Assembly (NCBI GenBank): GCA_947361355.1
Contig: CANAIR010000009.1
Location: forward strand, 1 to 57,387
DNA from: an uncultured Clostridium sp.
Lineage (GTDB): Bacteria > Bacillota > Clostridia > TANB77 > CAG-465
Reading direction: 5' to 3'
Length of the DNA: 57,387 nt
Shown: positions 8,382 through 18,419 of the stretch, one piece after another
Layout: every line of letters starts with the position of its first letter
How positions within the stretch are numbered: position 1 is the first letter of the stretch
The notes under the pieces: generated by a model
Seen by the model: the letters and a program-made list of their open reading frames with translations, nothing else
Database searches by the model: none
Told to the model about the DNA's origin: nothing
Made by a program: the position numbers and the translations under genes

Positions 8382-9884
8382 TCATATAATTCCATATCCA
8401 AGTATAACATTATCTTTTAATATATACTCATGCTTTTGACATTTATCCTCAGAATTTCCTTCAATCGTATAAACTTTCCCATTTTCTATTTTTTCTACTA
8501 TTCCAACATGTTCAACTATTCCATCTTTATTCCAATCAAAGAAAATTATATCTCCTGATTTTGCCATATAATCTTTATTTGCCCAATTACCTTTTGATTT
8601 AAAAAAATCCACCCCATAATTACATGAAGCAAACTTTGGAATTCTACCTGAATCTATATAACCACATTGTTCAGCACACCAACTTACAAAAATAGCACAC
8701 CATTCTACTCTATTTTGAAAGCCATACCACTGCCAATATTTTTGACCACCTACATTTCCCACTTGTGATAAAGCAATTTCTACAATATTACTACAAGTAT
8801 TTGAAATCCCATATAATAAATAGTTCCACATTAAACTATATTCATCTTTTTGTAATTCTATAATTTGCTCTATTTGCTTTTTACTTAAATTATATATAAT
8901 ACTCATTTCTTGTAAAGACTTATTTGTTATATTAATATGTAATATTTTTATCTTTTCTGTATTAATACTTTCCTCTTCGTTTGTTATATCCATATCTTTT
9001 TCTTCTAAACTATATGATATAATATTCATTTGCCAAAATATTTCTTTAAGTTTGTTTATTTTATCATTATCTAAAATAATAACATCACTTTTATCTTCTC
9101 CATTACTTATTATAACTGAATAAAGTAATAATACATCCTTCCAATTTGCTACATTAGAATTTATGTTGCATTCATCATATTCTGTATTAGTTTTAATTTC
9201 ATTTATTCTGTTAGTAAAATCAATATTAATTTCTTCTATAACAGAATTCATTGTTTTATTACTAACACCTCTTTCATTTGAAAAAAATATTCCGAAAATT
9301 GAACTACATATAATAGCAATTATACATACTATCACAATTACTACTACTGCTACCCAACTACCTGCAACAATTATTGAAATAAAGCTTTTGAAAGCTGTAA
9401 TTATATTCTTTATTATAGATACTGTTGTTTTTACTGACACTTTCATAACTTGTATTGAACTTTTTAAAATTTGTTTTGTTATTTGTACTGTTTTCTTTGA
9501 CATTTTAACACTATTTTTTTCAACTTGCTTTACTTTCTTTATTTTTCTATTAGTTGGCTTTACTATATTTTTTACTAATTTTATTTTATTATTTTTAACT
9601 TTTATATTTTTATTTTTTTCTTTCTGAATTTTTTCCCTTATTTTTTTTAAACTTACATTCCCTTTTTTATATAAGCGTTTAATATAATAAGTATTATTAT
9701 GAATTGATTTTTTTACTTTATTTTCAGCATATTCTTGTGATGTATTTTCATTTTTTTCGTAACTTTCTTTTGATTTATTTTTAATATTTATTATTTTTGA
9801 TTTTATTTTTTCCTCTATTATCATTATCCTACTAACTTTTTTTATATTTATACTATGTTTATTATTTTTTCTTATAAAAGACAA
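8382..9884 (-). CDS. T4SS cell-wall hydrolase, membrane protein with C-terminal CHAP domain
   Basis: The start is TTG 9884, with GGAGG 8 bases upstream inside the sortase gene (13-base overlap). A very Lys-rich N-terminal region (~1-160) precedes one membrane helix (~168-202), a ~160-residue linker, and a CHAP amidase/peptidase domain at ~369-500. The likely catalytic Cys is 396 (VEWCAIFVSWC) and the His is 459 (VEHVGIV). In Gram-positive conjugation such proteins open the peptidoglycan for the channel (VirB1/Orf14-like role). The neighbours are the sortase and VirB4. The basic N-terminus is longer than usual and may contact DNA, membrane or channel proteins. One out-of-frame CGG (TTC GGA) causes no break. 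Confidence 0.8.
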   Translation of the reverse strand: MSFIRKNNKHSINIKKVSRIMIIEEKIKSKIINIKNKSKESYEKNENTSQEYAENKVKKSIHNNTYYIKRLYKKGNVSLKKIREKIQKEKNKNIKVKNNKIKLVKNIVKPTNRKIKKVKQVEKNSVKMSKKTVQITKQILKSSIQVMKVSVKTTVSIIKNIITAFKSFISIIVAGSWVAVVVIVIVCIIAIICSSIFGIFFSNERGVSNKTMNSVIEEINIDFTNRINEIKTNTEYDECNINSNVANWKDVLLLYSVIISNGEDKSDVIILDNDKINKLKEIFWQMNIISYSLEEKDMDITNEEESINTEKIKILHINITNKSLQEMSIIYNLSKKQIEQIIELQKDEYSLMWNYLLYGISNTCSNIVEIALSQVGNVGGQKYWQWYGFQNRVEWCAIFVSWCAEQCGYIDSGRIPKFASCNYGVDFFKSKGNWANKDYMAKSGDIIFFDWNKDGIVEHVGIVEKIENGKVYTIEGNSEDKCQKHEYILKDNVILGYGII

Positions 9885-10642
9885 TTATTTTCCTCCATTT
9901 CAGTAATAATCTTCTTTGCTATTATTACTAATCGCCCATTTGCATTTGAGTATTCACAAGTGCTTAATGTCATCAATTTATCGCCATACTCTGCTGTTTT
10001 TTCAATTTCATAAAAAGAAAGTTCTTTACATTTTTTTATAAATATGTCAAAGTCTTGTTTTGAATTTGCATTACAAAATTTATAATATTTGAAATCCGTA
10101 TTAGTAACCGTTTTAAATACTGATATAATTTCATATTTAGCATTTTCATATTTTGTATTAAAATTAATTATTTTATGATTACTATAAAACGCTTTGCTTT
10201 TATAATTTTCTAATTCTCCAAACATTTTATTATTTCTTATATTATGACCATATATTATGACATTATCACTAGTGAAAATATTACAATATTCTGCAATATA
10301 TGGCGTTCCTAATTGTGAATTTTGTTTATAAAAATTTCTTCTTAAATAGTAATCTTTCCTATTATTATCTGTTTGCATAACTGGATAACTAATATTTGTA
10401 TTTTCTATTTTTAACCAACCTACAAAATCATTGTTTAATTCATATATTTTTTGCAAATTTTCATTTTCTTTTTTATTTTCGCTTTCTTTTACATCACAAT
10501 CCTTTATAATAATATCTTCCAAATCTTCAAAAATTTCAATTTGTTCTTTACTTTCTATACAATTTAATATTATATAACTAATGCTAGTAACCAAACTAGT
10601 TACTAGCATTATGAATATAATTATATATATAATTTTTTTCAT
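9872..10642 (-). CDS. Class B-type sortase
   Basis: The 256-residue product has an N-terminal membrane anchor (~3-25) and a sortase domain from ~65. The catalytic triad is visible: His133 (IIYGHN), Cys229 (LSTCEY) and Arg237 (NGRLVI). The TLSTC and YGHN contexts with NYFVGWLKI-type beta-strands suit class B sortases of conjugative elements. The probable substrate is the Cna_B adhesin at 30332-32773, which ends in IPDTS, a membrane helix and KKRK. The gene lies between virB4 and the CHAP hydrolase, so surface display is co-expressed with the transfer channel. GGAGG precedes the ATG. Confidence 0.85.
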   Translation of the reverse strand: MKKIIYIIIFIMLVTSLVTSISYIILNCIESKEQIEIFEDLEDIIIKDCDVKESENKKENENLQKIYELNNDFVGWLKIENTNISYPVMQTDNNRKDYYLRRNFYKQNSQLGTPYIAEYCNIFTSDNVIIYGHNIRNNKMFGELENYKSKAFYSNHKIINFNTKYENAKYEIISVFKTVTNTDFKYYKFCNANSKQDFDIFIKKCKELSFYEIEKTAEYGDKLMTLSTCEYSNANGRLVIIAKKIITEMEENNCLL

Positions 10643-10656
10643 ATAATTCCTCCTTT

Positions 10657-12987
10657 TTATATAACTTCATTTAATTTTGTAGACATTAATCTATAAAGTT
10701 CAGTGTCTTTTGGAAATTTATTTACAAATGGAATTAATGAATTTCCTATCTTTAATAAACCATGACCAGCTTCTACGTTTGTTATAAAACTTAGTTGTTG
10801 TTCAGATATATTTAATAGTTTTGCTAATTCTTCTCTATCAGTACTTGCTTGATTAAGCATTATTATTAACTCACTGTTTGCTAGCATCGTTCTTGCCAAA
10901 TCATTTCTTAATAAATCTTCTACATTTTGTGTTACACCTACGCAACAAGCTCCATATTTTCTAACTCTTTTCCATAAAGTAAATAAAAAATTAGCTGAAT
11001 ATTCATATTGAAAAAGTAAATAGATTTCATCTATATAAATATATGTTGACCTTCCTTTTTTTCTATTGGCAGTTATTCTGTTAAAAATACTATCTAGTAT
11101 TACTAACATTGCGATAGGTTGCAATTGTTTTTTCAATTCTAATATATTATAACAAACTAATCTATTATGAATATTTACATTAGTTTGCTTTGCAAAAGTA
11201 TTTAAACTCCCATTACTAAACAATTCTATTGCTAATGCTACATCTTTTGATTCTTTTTCATTCTGTTTTAATAATTCTTCTCTAAATTCTTTTAATGTTG
11301 GTGGCTCTCCCTCATAATCTCTTTCTTGATAATTTTTATATACATTTGCTGTACATCTATCAATTATAGAACGTTGTTGTGGTTCTAATTCTTTTCCAAT
11401 AAGTTGCTCACACAGTGACAAAATAAATTCTGATTTCAAAATTATTGGATTTGAGTTGTCGCCATAAAATTTATTCATATCCATTGCATTAATGTGATTT
11501 TTACTTACAGAAGAAATTTCTATAAGCTCTCCTCCAAGCTCTTTTACAAGCCCTGCAAATTCATTCTCAGGGTCGATAATTATTATATCTGCATCTTTTT
11601 CTTTTAACATTATAGAACTTATTTCTTGTTTAGCAGTAAAACTTTTACCACTCCCTGAAACACCTAGTATAAAACTATTTCCATTAAGTAATTGTTTTCT
11701 ATCTAATAATATAGGATTTTTTGAAATTGCATTTTGTCCATAATATATTCCTTTTTTATGCTGAATTTCTTGTACTTTAAATGGCATAAATACTGCAAGA
11801 CTTTCTGTTGTGAATGTTCTTAATGTTTCTATTGTTTCAACGCCAATAGGTAATGTTGTATTTAGACCTTCTAATTGTTGAAATTTTAATATTCCAAATT
11901 GGCATAAATTTTTTCTAGCAATTGTTAATATAGCTTCTGTTATATTTTCAAGTTCCTTTTCTGTATCTGCTATAAAGACAACTGTAATTAATCCTAAAAA
12001 CATACGTTGGTCGCGTGTCATCAAATCATTTAAAAAATCTCTTGCCTCTTGTTCCTGTTGTTCTATATCATAAGGAACCGATGCTAAAAAATTATTATTT
12101 TCACTCTGTTTTCTTATATAATTTGTCTTATTTGTTTCTACTCCAAGCAATATTCGCTCTGCATCCTTTATCGCCTCATCTGTTGCAACAGGCGATATAT
12201 CTATTGTTAATATTAAATTTTTACTAATATCTGTTAATTCAGAAATCATACTATCTTTTATAAAAGAAGCATATTCTTTTAAATATATCACTCTACCTAA
12301 TTTATTTCCAAATTTAAACTTGTCCTTTTTAAATTCAAAACTATCTGGGCATATATAATCTTTAAAACTATGTCCTTTTTGCATATTATCCATCATATCA
12401 AAATTAAAACTATTTTCTTCTCCAATTCGATAAAAATTATGTAATAATTTTAATCTTTCATCTGAATTTAGTTCTATACAAATAGAATTTAATTTTTTAA
12501 AATGTTTATTTAATTCAATTGCTATTCTCCTAAAAGTTGTCCTTGCTCCTTCTAAATTTTTCTTTTTTATAGTTATTGTTACATATTTTTCCTGAACAAT
12601 TCCATTACTTGTTTTTGTTCCCTCATCAATTAGTTTATTATATTCTCTTCTTAATCTATCAAGTTTATCTTTTTGATATTCTATTTTAATGTTATTTTCT
12701 ATATTTTGTTCATTCATATTACTATTTACTATACTGATTTTCACAAGCATTTCACATTCAAAAGAATTAAGTATTTGCATATAATCTAAAAACATAGCCT
12801 CTTTATCTTCTTCATTGGCGACAATATAGTTTATATCTGTAAATTTAAAAGATTTGGAATATCTATTTTTTCCTAATAAAAATATCCCATCTTTCCATAT
12901 TCGCTTAATTGGTATAACATCTTGCACACCCTTTGGAATTATATATTTTTCTTTATCCTTTTTTAAATAGTCAATAAAATTATACAC
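10657..12987 (-). CDS. virB4: VirB4-type conjugation ATPase
   Basis: The 776-residue product is the energising ATPase of the type IV secretion channel. Walker A is at about residues 440-449 (GVSGSGKSFT), Walker B at ~650 (YIYIDEIYLLF), followed by the arginine-containing CVGVTQNVEDLL region typical of the family. The GTG start follows AGGAGGGG and overlaps the last codons of the PrgI gene by 8 bases, so the two are coupled. Length and motif order match TraE/VirB4 proteins of Tn1549-like elements. The gene is fully intact; no in-frame CGG was seen, and its Walker A glycines lack the extra C found in VirD4, the helicase and ParA. Confidence 0.92.
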   Translation of the reverse strand: MYNFIDYLKKDKEKYIIPKGVQDVIPIKRIWKDGIFLLGKNRYSKSFKFTDINYIVANEEDKEAMFLDYMQILNSFECEMLVKISIVNSNMNEQNIENNIKIEYQKDKLDRLRREYNKLIDEGTKTSNGIVQEKYVTITIKKKNLEGARTTFRRIAIELNKHFKKLNSICIELNSDERLKLLHNFYRIGEENSFNFDMMDNMQKGHSFKDYICPDSFEFKKDKFKFGNKLGRVIYLKEYASFIKDSMISELTDISKNLILTIDISPVATDEAIKDAERILLGVETNKTNYIRKQSENNNFLASVPYDIEQQEQEARDFLNDLMTRDQRMFLGLITVVFIADTEKELENITEAILTIARKNLCQFGILKFQQLEGLNTTLPIGVETIETLRTFTTESLAVFMPFKVQEIQHKKGIYYGQNAISKNPILLDRKQLLNGNSFILGVSGSGKSFTAKQEISSIMLKEKDADIIIIDPENEFAGLVKELGGELIEISSVSKNHINAMDMNKFYGDNSNPIILKSEFILSLCEQLIGKELEPQQRSIIDRCTANVYKNYQERDYEGEPPTLKEFREELLKQNEKESKDVALAIELFSNGSLNTFAKQTNVNIHNRLVCYNILELKKQLQPIAMLVILDSIFNRITANRKKGRSTYIYIDEIYLLFQYEYSANFLFTLWKRVRKYGACCVGVTQNVEDLLRNDLARTMLANSELIIMLNQASTDREELAKLLNISEQQLSFITNVEAGHGLLKIGNSLIPFVNKFPKDTELYRLMSTKLNEVI

Positions 12988-13378
12988 TTTTTCCCCTCCT
13001 TTTTTTATTTTCTATATTTTTATCTTTCCTGCTCTTTCTTACCTTTTTTTCGAACTGTCTATACATATCTAAATATAAATTATTAGGTTTAAATAATAAC
13101 TTTTTTGGTATCAATATTTCAGATTTAATCCAAGCAATAAAAAACTTATCTGCTGTAAGTCCATTGTATTTAAAAAATCCTAATAATACAAAAGGTAATA
13201 TACCTATTATACATAGCCATGAAATTATTTCTATATTATTAGTCATCGACTTTAAAGTAAAATATAAAATTACTGCTATAATACATGATAATACGGAAAA
13301 TATAAATTGTCTTAGTGACAATCCAAAAAATATATTTTCTTTATACTGTCTTATTTCTTTATTTATTCTTATTTCCAT
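12980..13378 (-). CDS. PrgI family (VirB3-like) membrane protein
   Basis: A small protein of ~132 residues with KEIRQYKENIFFGLSLRQF at the N-terminus and two membrane helices between ~25 and 80, the pattern of PrgI/VirB3-like subunits that partner VirB4. ATG 13378 is preferred, behind AAGGTAGG; an in-frame GTG at 13387 is the alternative. It sits directly before virB4, overlapping by 8 bases, the usual position. The tail is rich in Lys and Arg. Confidence 0.8.
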   Translation of the reverse strand: MEIRINKEIRQYKENIFFGLSLRQFIFSVLSCIIAVILYFTLKSMTNNIEIISWLCIIGILPFVLLGFFKYNGLTADKFFIAWIKSEILIPKKLLFKPNNLYLDMYRQFEKKVRKSRKDKNIENKKRRGKSV

Positions 13379-13389
13379 AGATATCACAC

Positions 13390-14877
13390 CTACCTTACTT
13401 CACTTTTCTTATTTTTTATTTTTTTTTCTTTATAATATTTAATAGCATCTGCTATTTCTTTATTTCCTGTTTCTCTTACAATAATATCTCTTGTTATATT
13501 ATTATCTTTACAATATTTCAAATACTTTTGCACACCTTTATTATATTTTATATCTTCAATTGGATATTTTTCTAGCTCTTGCCAAATATAAGAATGTGCA
13601 TTTAAACTCATATATGATATTTCTTTTTTTCCTTTTTCTAAATTTAAAAAAATCACATCACTTCCTAAATCAAACCTATATTCTGCATTTGGTATATCTT
13701 TTATTTCATTTTCTGACATATAAACAATAGCAACCTCATTATAATCCATAGCAATACCATAAGAATTTTCTATTTTATTTTTATCTATTAATACACATTC
13801 TATTTTGTATTCATTATAACCTTCATCACTTTTTAATTTTTTATCCATATTTTCTTTTATATATTTATATTTTTCCATACATTTTGGTGTTTCAAGATTA
13901 CTAATTTTTTCTTCTTCAAAAGTTTTTCCACCTACTTTTACTTTTTCAAAATCTTCTTTTGCCTTTTCTGAATCATTTCCATAATAATATGTTCCTCCTA
14001 GATTAAAACTTTCATTATTTATACTATAATCCAAAGTAATTGCATATTTTTTTGTATTTTCCATTAGTATTTCTACCAATGCTACTTTTGTTTTTCCTCT
14101 ATTATCAATTTTAATAATACGTTTATTATCAAAACCAAAATAATTCAAGAATTCACTTTTAATAATATCTTCATTTTCTCTAATCCAATCACTTAAATTG
14201 TCATAAATAAATCTATGCCTTTTTTTATAATAATCTGTCTTTATAAATTTATTAGCTAAATAATTACAAAAATTATATATTCTATTATACTCACTTGTAT
14301 CTAACTTACTTAGTTTATCATTTAATAAATCATATCCTAAATAAAATGATATATTTCTTATTTCATTATCCATTTTATATACATCTTGTGGAATTTTTAC
14401 TAATCCATTTTCTATTTCAGTATAATTCATTTTTTCATCAAAATATTTCATGATATCTACTACATCTGTATCAAATTGCTCGTAAATAACTTTTTTACTA
14501 ATATTATTATCTTTACAAAATTTTAAATATTTTTGTAATCCTAATTTATTATTAAATTCTTCTACATCTAAATAATTAAATTGATTCCATATAGCAAAAT
14601 GAAATTCTAAATTCATAAATCCTATTTCGTATTGACTTTCTAAATTAGCAAACACATCATCATCTATATTATAAGCCCAATCTAATGCAGGATTTATTCT
14701 GTTATCTTCTAAAAGTACCTCATATAAATCTTGGTTATTATCACTTATTAAAGCAATAGAATTTTTGTGATTCTCTTTATTTACTAATAAATATTCTATC
14801 TTTACATTTGAATATTCTTCTTTTTTAATTAGTTTATTAACTTCATGTATTATACTATCAATAATATTCTGTTCCAT
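13390..14877 (-). CDS. Unknown 495-residue protein with an internal duplication
   Basis: No family is recognised. The two ends are homologous: residues ~1-150 and ~345-487 share segments such as GLQKYLKFCKDNNISKKVI and GVQKYLKYCKDNNITRDII, each preceded by a MNLEFHFAIWNQ / MSLNAHSYIWQE segment. Between them (~150-330) is a Lys/Tyr-rich region. The product is soluble, acidic-to-neutral and lacks a signal peptide. GGAGG precedes the ATG. Sitting between virB6 and prgI inside the transfer operon suggests cargo or an accessory factor. Insertion of a cargo gene into a conserved operon is plausible, but the role is unknown. Confidence 0.6.
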   Translation of the reverse strand: MEQNIIDSIIHEVNKLIKKEEYSNVKIEYLLVNKENHKNSIALISDNNQDLYEVLLEDNRINPALDWAYNIDDDVFANLESQYEIGFMNLEFHFAIWNQFNYLDVEEFNNKLGLQKYLKFCKDNNISKKVIYEQFDTDVVDIMKYFDEKMNYTEIENGLVKIPQDVYKMDNEIRNISFYLGYDLLNDKLSKLDTSEYNRIYNFCNYLANKFIKTDYYKKRHRFIYDNLSDWIRENEDIIKSEFLNYFGFDNKRIIKIDNRGKTKVALVEILMENTKKYAITLDYSINNESFNLGGTYYYGNDSEKAKEDFEKVKVGGKTFEEEKISNLETPKCMEKYKYIKENMDKKLKSDEGYNEYKIECVLIDKNKIENSYGIAMDYNEVAIVYMSENEIKDIPNAEYRFDLGSDVIFLNLEKGKKEISYMSLNAHSYIWQELEKYPIEDIKYNKGVQKYLKYCKDNNITRDIIVRETGNKEIADAIKYYKEKKIKNKKSEVR

Positions 14878-14929
14878 AAAATTTTTCCTCCTATTTTCAC
14901 TTACTCTTTATTTTTCTATATTCTCCTTT

Positions 14930-15196
14930 TTATCTACACCTTTCTTTTTTATTTTCTTCTTTTTCTTTAATTTTTATCATCTTTTTTAATTCTTCTCTCA
15001 ATACACTTTTAGGTACTAATGGAATTAGCATTTCTAATTGCCAATTTATTTCTTCAATTATTTCATCAATAAACTGTTTTCTTGTAGTTGTTTTTGGTAA
15101 ATACCCCATTCCATCTTCAAAATGTATCCTTTTGGCTATTTTGTGCAAGTCTTTATTTCCTTTTATTTTTTCTATTAATATATAATTATCATTCAT
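14930..15196 (-). CDS. Small conserved-type protein of the transfer operon, unknown
   Basis: 88 residues, mixed charge, no membrane segment, predicted helical (KQFIDEIIEEINWQLEMLIPLVPKSVLREELKKMIKI). AGGAGG precedes the ATG, 11 bases after the virB6 stop. It lies between virB6 and the duplicated protein. I do not recognise it. Confidence 0.55.
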   Translation of the reverse strand: MNDNYILIEKIKGNKDLHKIAKRIHFEDGMGYLPKTTTRKQFIDEIIEEINWQLEMLIPLVPKSVLREELKKMIKIKEKEENKKERCR

Positions 15197-15207
15197 ATTC
15201 CTACCTC

Positions 15208-16045
15208 CTATATTCCCATCATTTCTCTTACCACTCTATCAGACATTTTTATAGTCCCCACCAAAACTAACATATTAAAAATTACTTCTCCAATATAACA
15301 CCATACTTGTGTTACTAATGGCATATTTACATCAACAGCAGGTGGAGATGATACAAATAATGAAAATATTATACAAGCAAGTACAATAATTGCTCCCTCC
15401 ATGCAAACTGCTACATATGATTTTATAAAGTTCTTACCAACATTTTCTGATGTTTCTCCTGCAAATGAAGACAAAGGAATAGGTGCTATTGCAGTATATA
15501 GATAAAGTTTAAAAAATCTACCATAAACACTCATTATCATTACAAAACTTAAAACTGTTATAAATAATCCACCTATAATAGTAATTGCCCATAATGGTAT
15601 TGACTCAAAAAATCCGACAACCTTCTATTGCCTTTATAATCTCTTGTGGTATAACTGTATTACTGCTATTTGCAAATCCAACTGATGTCATTATTGTAGA
15701 ACTTATTCCTTGCACAATTTTAAATATTCCTAGCATTAATTCTAAGCCATAGCTTACAATAGCTTTTGCTATTGCAAATCTTAAAAATAATTTTATTATT
15801 TTTTCTGGTTTTTTAACTTCATTAAAATCATTACAAGTTTTTACAATTCCAATTACAAAAAATAATACTAGAAGTGCTAGTCCAATAGCTTGTAATGTTT
15901 CATGTATATTAATAATAACATTCCATATTCCTCCACCTCTAAAATTCTCTGGTGTTTGTGATATTAATTGCCATATTTCAGATAATTTTTCGTTCCAAGT
16001 ATTTATAGCATTCTGTAAATTTCCTACTATCCAATTATTAGACAA
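15208..16045 (-). CDS. VirB6-like polytopic T4SS protein, split by one in-frame CGG (+1 shift)
   Basis: The start is TTG 16045 behind GAGGAGA. The zero frame stops at 15605; the in-frame CGG at 15616-15614 lies three codons before. Skipping its C turns AIEGC-R into AIEGC-GFFESIPLWAIT and continues to 15208, giving 278 residues, the normal length for this VirB6/TrbL-like family, with about six membrane segments and the conserved IMSVYGRFFKLYLYTAIAPIPLSSF block. The zero-frame fragments are 15605-16108 and 15208-15540. The gene lies between the pilin and the small 88-residue gene. Family assignment is firm from the block; whether the product is made depends on the frame question. Confidence 0.75.
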
Positions 16046-16100
16046 AACTCTCTCCTCTCTTTCTAATATTGTATATTGGAGATAATACTCCAATATACAA

Positions 16101-16401
16101 TTAACCAATTATTATATTTAAAATTTCTTTTGCAAAAGTAATAATAATTCCTCCTAGTAAGCTCATTATTCCATTTGCTCTTTGACTGGGATCATGTGAT
16201 TTAAAAGCCATTCCTATATTAACTATTCCGAAGTCCCAACATAATTGTTCCAATAACTCGCATAAAACTAAAAAGTAAATTAGACAAATTATTTATAACG
16301 CTTAGTGGGTCATTTGTAGCAAATATATTACTAGTAAAAACTACCAACATAACAAAACTAACTATAATAAAATTTAATATTTTTTTCTTGTTTCTTTTCA
16401 T
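16101..16401 (-). CDS. VirB2-like (Maff2-type) pilin/channel subunit, split by one in-frame CGG (+1 shift)
   Basis: The N-terminus is a signal sequence (MKRNKKKILNFIIVSF ... IFATND). The zero frame ends at 16219 soon after in-frame CGG 16230-16228; skipping the C gives MLGLGIVNIGMAFKSHDPSQ and a second hydrophobic helix ending at 16101, total 99 residues. The restored protein has the signal peptide plus two helices and 'AFKSHDP' turn typical of small VirB2/Maff2 proteins of Firmicute ICEs, and it sits in the expected place between virD4 and virB6. The zero-frame product of 60 residues would lack the second membrane helix. Confidence 0.7.
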
Positions 16402-16414
16402 TTTCTTCTCTCCT

Positions 16415-18217
16415 TTATTTTTTCATATAATTATCTATTTCTTCATCAATTAATACTTCATAATTTATTGTATTTTCATATTGTTTTACTTTTATATCAC
16501 TTATATCTATATTAGCATTTACAGATACAGTTGCAATAGAATTTTTAGTATCTCCATGAATATATGCTTTGTAACCACCATCTTCTGTTAATTTAAAATT
16601 AGTATGCTTAAAAGTATTAAATTTTAAATCCATTATTGGCCTTTCTCCTCTTATAAACAATAAAGCATAATTATTATCTAACATTCTAACTTCATCAGGT
16701 GTCATTAATTCTCTACCTGATATTTGATAATTAGTAGAATAGTTACCGCTATGTCCTGTACTTTTTCCGATATGTGTTAGTATCTATTGTTTCTTTACCG
16801 TAATAATTCACTTATATATTTATGTGTTGACTGTTCATTTCCACCTAAGTAAAGAAGTTCATCGCAATTACCGTATAATACTTTCCCATTGCTTTTCAAA
16901 AAGTGTTTTTAACTGTGCGAGATTTTGCAAAAGAATACTGACTGATATACCGTCTTGACCTCATTGTTGATAATATTTTTTCAAAATCATCTGGTAAACT
17001 AACATTTGCAAATTCATCCATAATAAAATGTACATTTATTGGTAAGGCACCTTTGTATTTATGGTCTGCTATATAAAATAATTGCTGAAATATTTGTGTA
17101 TATAACATTGAAACAATAAAATTAAATGATGTGTCATTATCTGGAATAAGTGCAAACAGGGCAACTTTCTTTTCTCCCATACTTGTTAAATCCATTTCAT
17201 CATCCATTGTTAGGTTTGCTAAATCTCTCAAATTAAATTTTTCTAATCGTGATGCTAATGTCACTTGAATTGATTTCAATGTTTTAGCTGAACCTGAATG
17301 ATAACTTCTATAATATTCCAATGCTATATGTTGTGGATTTGTTTCTTCTATCATTTTAAATAAAGTGTCTAATGGACTTTCATATTCATCATCATCCTCT
17401 TTTACATCTCCTGCCCTTAATAATTCTAATACCATATCAAAATTTTGCTCATACTCTGGTGCTTCATACATCAATAAAAAAATTAAAGACATAAGTAGCA
17501 TTGATGCAGCAGTGTCCCAAAAAGGGTCATTACTTTGACTTCCTTTTGGAGTTGTACTCTTGAACAAATTCGTTACTAATCTTTGTACATCATTATCATT
17601 TTTTAAATATTTAAATGGATTATAGCCTAAACTCAAATTCATATTTATTAAATCCAAAACTCTTACTTCAAATCCATTTTTCTCTAACATATAACCAGTA
17701 TCCCTTAGTATTTCAGCTTTTGGGTCTAAAATTATATAAGAATTATTAGATGCTTGCAATAAATTAGGTTTTGCATAAAATAAGGTTTTGCCTGCACCGA
17801 CTTCCGTCCTATTACTAATGTATTCAAATTTCTTTTATGCTTTTTTGCATTTAGTCCTAATCTTACATCTTGTGTTAATATTCTATTCTCAGATTTAGGT
17901 AATTCTTTATATTTTTTATTTATTTGATAAATATTTCCCCATTTTGCTGAACCATATTCTTTCCCTTTTTTATAATTCTTTCTAGTAGTTAAATATACTC
18001 CTATTGACAAAAAGTAAAAAAGTAAAAAAATAAGAACAGTTTTCATACTATTCTTTACAATATTTATTTTAAATGGCATACTTAATACTGATGGTAGTTC
18101 ATTAATTATTTTTATTATACCTTCTTCTATAAGTGGTGCAATTAAAAGTGCCAACCATATAGTAAGTATAATTCCAATAATAGTTAACACTATATATTTT
18201 TTATTATCTTGTTTCAT
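16415..18217 (-). CDS. virD4: VirD4/TraG-type coupling protein, requiring six CGG +1 shifts
   Basis: The coupling ATPase brings the relaxosome to the T4SS. N-terminal helices (~8-33, ~60-80) are followed by an ATPase domain. The gene is open only if the C of six in-frame CGGs is skipped: 17806, 17799, 16952, 16873, 16800 and 16769 (first base, minus strand). The first two rebuild Walker A as VIGGSGAGKT (residues ~134-144). The others restore MRSRG, SIIGNCDELLYLGG, SELLGKE and NTYGKS. Walker B is MDEFANV near residue 399, and the C-terminus has GRELMTPDEVRML. Total 598 residues, normal for the family. Fragments are 17732-18217, 16896-17759 and 16415-16705. No other lesion is present. Confidence 0.8.
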
Positions 18218-18410
18218 AAATATCTCCTCTTTTTTTATGAAATATACCTTTTGGCTTTTGCGGAGATTTTACAATTTTAGTTATGACTTTATCTATTAAA
18301 TCTGTTTCCTTCTTTTCATTCATTAATTCATTTTTCATATTTAATAAAGCATTAAGTATAATATTATAAGTTATCCTATCTATTTCTATTACTCTTTTTT
18401 CATCTTCCAT
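18204..18410 (-). CDS. Small protein upstream of virD4, unknown
   Basis: 68 residues, highly charged and helical (RITYNIILNALLNMKNELMNEKKETDLIDKVITKI), overlapping the virD4 start by 14 bases, so probably translationally coupled. AAAGGTAG lies upstream of the ATG. It may be a relaxosome accessory or coupling-protein partner by position only. The family is not recognised. Confidence 0.5.
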   Translation of the reverse strand: MEDEKRVIEIDRITYNIILNALLNMKNELMNEKKETDLIDKVITKIVKSPQKPKGIFHKKRGDIYETR

Positions 18411-18419
18411 AAAACTTAT

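Noticed and set aside
9163-9627. Plus-strand ORF opposite the CHAP gene (and similar shadow ORFs opposite other genes)
   Set aside because: No SD, low-complexity hydrophobic composition, and a well-supported gene on the other strand.
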